Source of the DNA: QHXQ01 sp038322995
Lineage (GTDB): Bacteria > Acidobacteriota > Blastocatellia > Pyrinomonadales > Pyrinomonadaceae
DNA length: 64,000 nt
Direction: 5' to 3'
Assembly: GCA_038322995.1 (NCBI GenBank)
Contig: JBBQGM010000004.1
Span: 49,988-113,987, forward strand
This document shows, piece by piece, positions 63,560-64,000 of the stretch (position 1 is its first letter; the number at the start of each line of letters is the position of its first letter). The notes beneath the pieces were generated by a model. That model did not search any database and was not told the DNA's origin. It saw only the letters and a program-made list of their open reading frames with translations. Made by a program: the position numbers and the translations under genes.

Positions 63560-63681
63560 GCGATGTACAAGGTGTTCTCGGCGACTGCGTGTTCATACCA
63601 GACGGTTCCGATGGACTATTCCCCGGTTGCCGCTTGCCTAAGACTGGCGCTGATCTGTTCTTCGGTATATTTTCCTTCCTT
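63560..63681 (-). pseudogene. Degenerate IS3-family orfA remnant
   Basis: On the minus strand this stretch reads KYTEEQISASLRQAATGE, a stop, then SIGTVWYEHAVAENTLY. That follows the start of IS3-type OrfA, which commonly reads RFTEEQIV-LR-AEAG...C-KHGISEATFY, including the helix-turn-helix pattern. An internal stop and the lack of downstream sequence show decay. The rest of the insertion sequence is absent. Confidence 0.55.
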
Positions 63682-63754
63682 CCTGCTCGAATCGCCTCCC
63701 TTAATAGCAGTGCTTGACGGCATGACTATTTTTCGCCTAATGTTATAAACATTA

Positions 63755-63854
63755 GGACTTACGCAGTTAGACGAAGAAGCAACAACTTACGGGAATAAGC
63801 GTTTCCGCTAAGTCCTTTGTTTTCAACCAGGCTCTATTTCAACTGCGTAAGTCC
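63755..63854. mobile_element. 100-bp miniature element copy 2
   Basis: This copy has intact inverted repeats (GGACTTACGCAGTT and its complement), flanked by TA on both sides (63753-63754, 63855-63856). The interior matches copy 1 except for a few bases. There is no gene inside. Like the other TA-flanked element it is probably a MITE. Confidence 0.8.
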
Positions 63855-63924
63855 TAAACATCATTAAACCTGTTGCGTGATAAGGCTAACTCAAGCTAAG
63901 TTTGAGAGCAGGAGCTAACATCAG

Positions 63925-64000
63925 ATGTCCTTGTACACCAAACTGAGCCACAAGCCGAAACTATTTCTCTCAGTCACGGGCATGAACTTTCATCAGTTCC
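63925..64000 (+). CDS. IS transposase, N-terminus only (runs off window)
   Basis: An ATG at 63925, with AGGAG upstream, opens a frame to the window end that reads SLYTKLSHKPKLFLSVTGMN followed by FHQF. It resembles the N-terminal segment of transposases with an HTH_Tnp_4/DDE_Tnp_4 layout (typical start Y-KL--KPK-F-SLTG). The DDE domain is outside the window, so the family call is tentative. Confidence 0.5.
   Translation, partial: MSLYTKLSHKPKLFLSVTGMNFHQF

Overview
The window reads as chromosomal DNA of a free-living, Gram-negative (diderm), GC-rich bacterium. I infer Acidobacteriota, most likely class Blastocatellia. The grounds are a VWFA-related protein of the acidobacterial type, lipopolysaccharide-export permeases and an OmpA-like protein (outer membrane), HslUV, ETF-ubiquinone oxidoreductase, and the many secreted proteins of unknown role. 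This assignment rests on gene content only; no rRNA or tRNA gene was seen.

Layout. 1-6.3 kb: the 3' end of mutS, then on the minus strand a cation-efflux protein, a DMT permease, a disordered small protein and a pyruvate dehydrogenase operon (E1 alpha, E1 beta, E2). 6.3-16.1 kb: a non-coding gap, an Asn/Thr-rich lipoprotein, an RNase D-like exonuclease, a DUF255 thioredoxin-domain protein, ETF-QO, the rpoZ-gmk-yicC cluster and an MsbA-like ABC exporter. 16.4-24.5 kb: an OmpR-type regulator coupled to a secreted beta-propeller protein, a small membrane protein, an OmpA-like protein, and a histidine kinase plus NtrC-type regulator pair.

24.7-37.2 kb is the most unusual region. It has a phosphodiesterase-like protein, an O-methyltransferase overlapping a nucleotidyltransferase of the kind found in lasso-peptide clusters, a two-STN-domain secreted protein, two short related peptides with lasso-leader-like sequence (one broken by an in-frame TAA), an HPr-kinase-like protein, a radical SAM/SPASM-like protein, a PqqD-like recognition protein, a 1381-residue secreted nuclease and, convergent to it, a lasso-type B2 leader protease. 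No lasso cyclase is present. I read this as a RiPP-like peptide modification locus in which a radical SAM enzyme may take the place of the cyclase.

37.2-52.1 kb: secreted and membrane proteins of unknown role, MltG, RuvX, an S41-family protein lacking both catalytic residues, a patch of mobile-element scars (a TA-flanked miniature element inside a small gene and a duplicated tail of the acyl-CoA carboxylase gene), the acyl-CoA carboxylase itself, FAH hydrolase, and hslV-hslU with an FN3 lipoprotein. 52.4-59.8 kb: a plus-strand run of peptidase, SDR, NamZ-like, FmdE, small membrane proteins, recO and a fused LptF-LptG permease. 59.8-64 kb: ahcY and metK (the methyl cycle), xerD, and an insertion-sequence-rich end with two copies of a 100-bp miniature element, one of which encodes the C-terminus of xerD.
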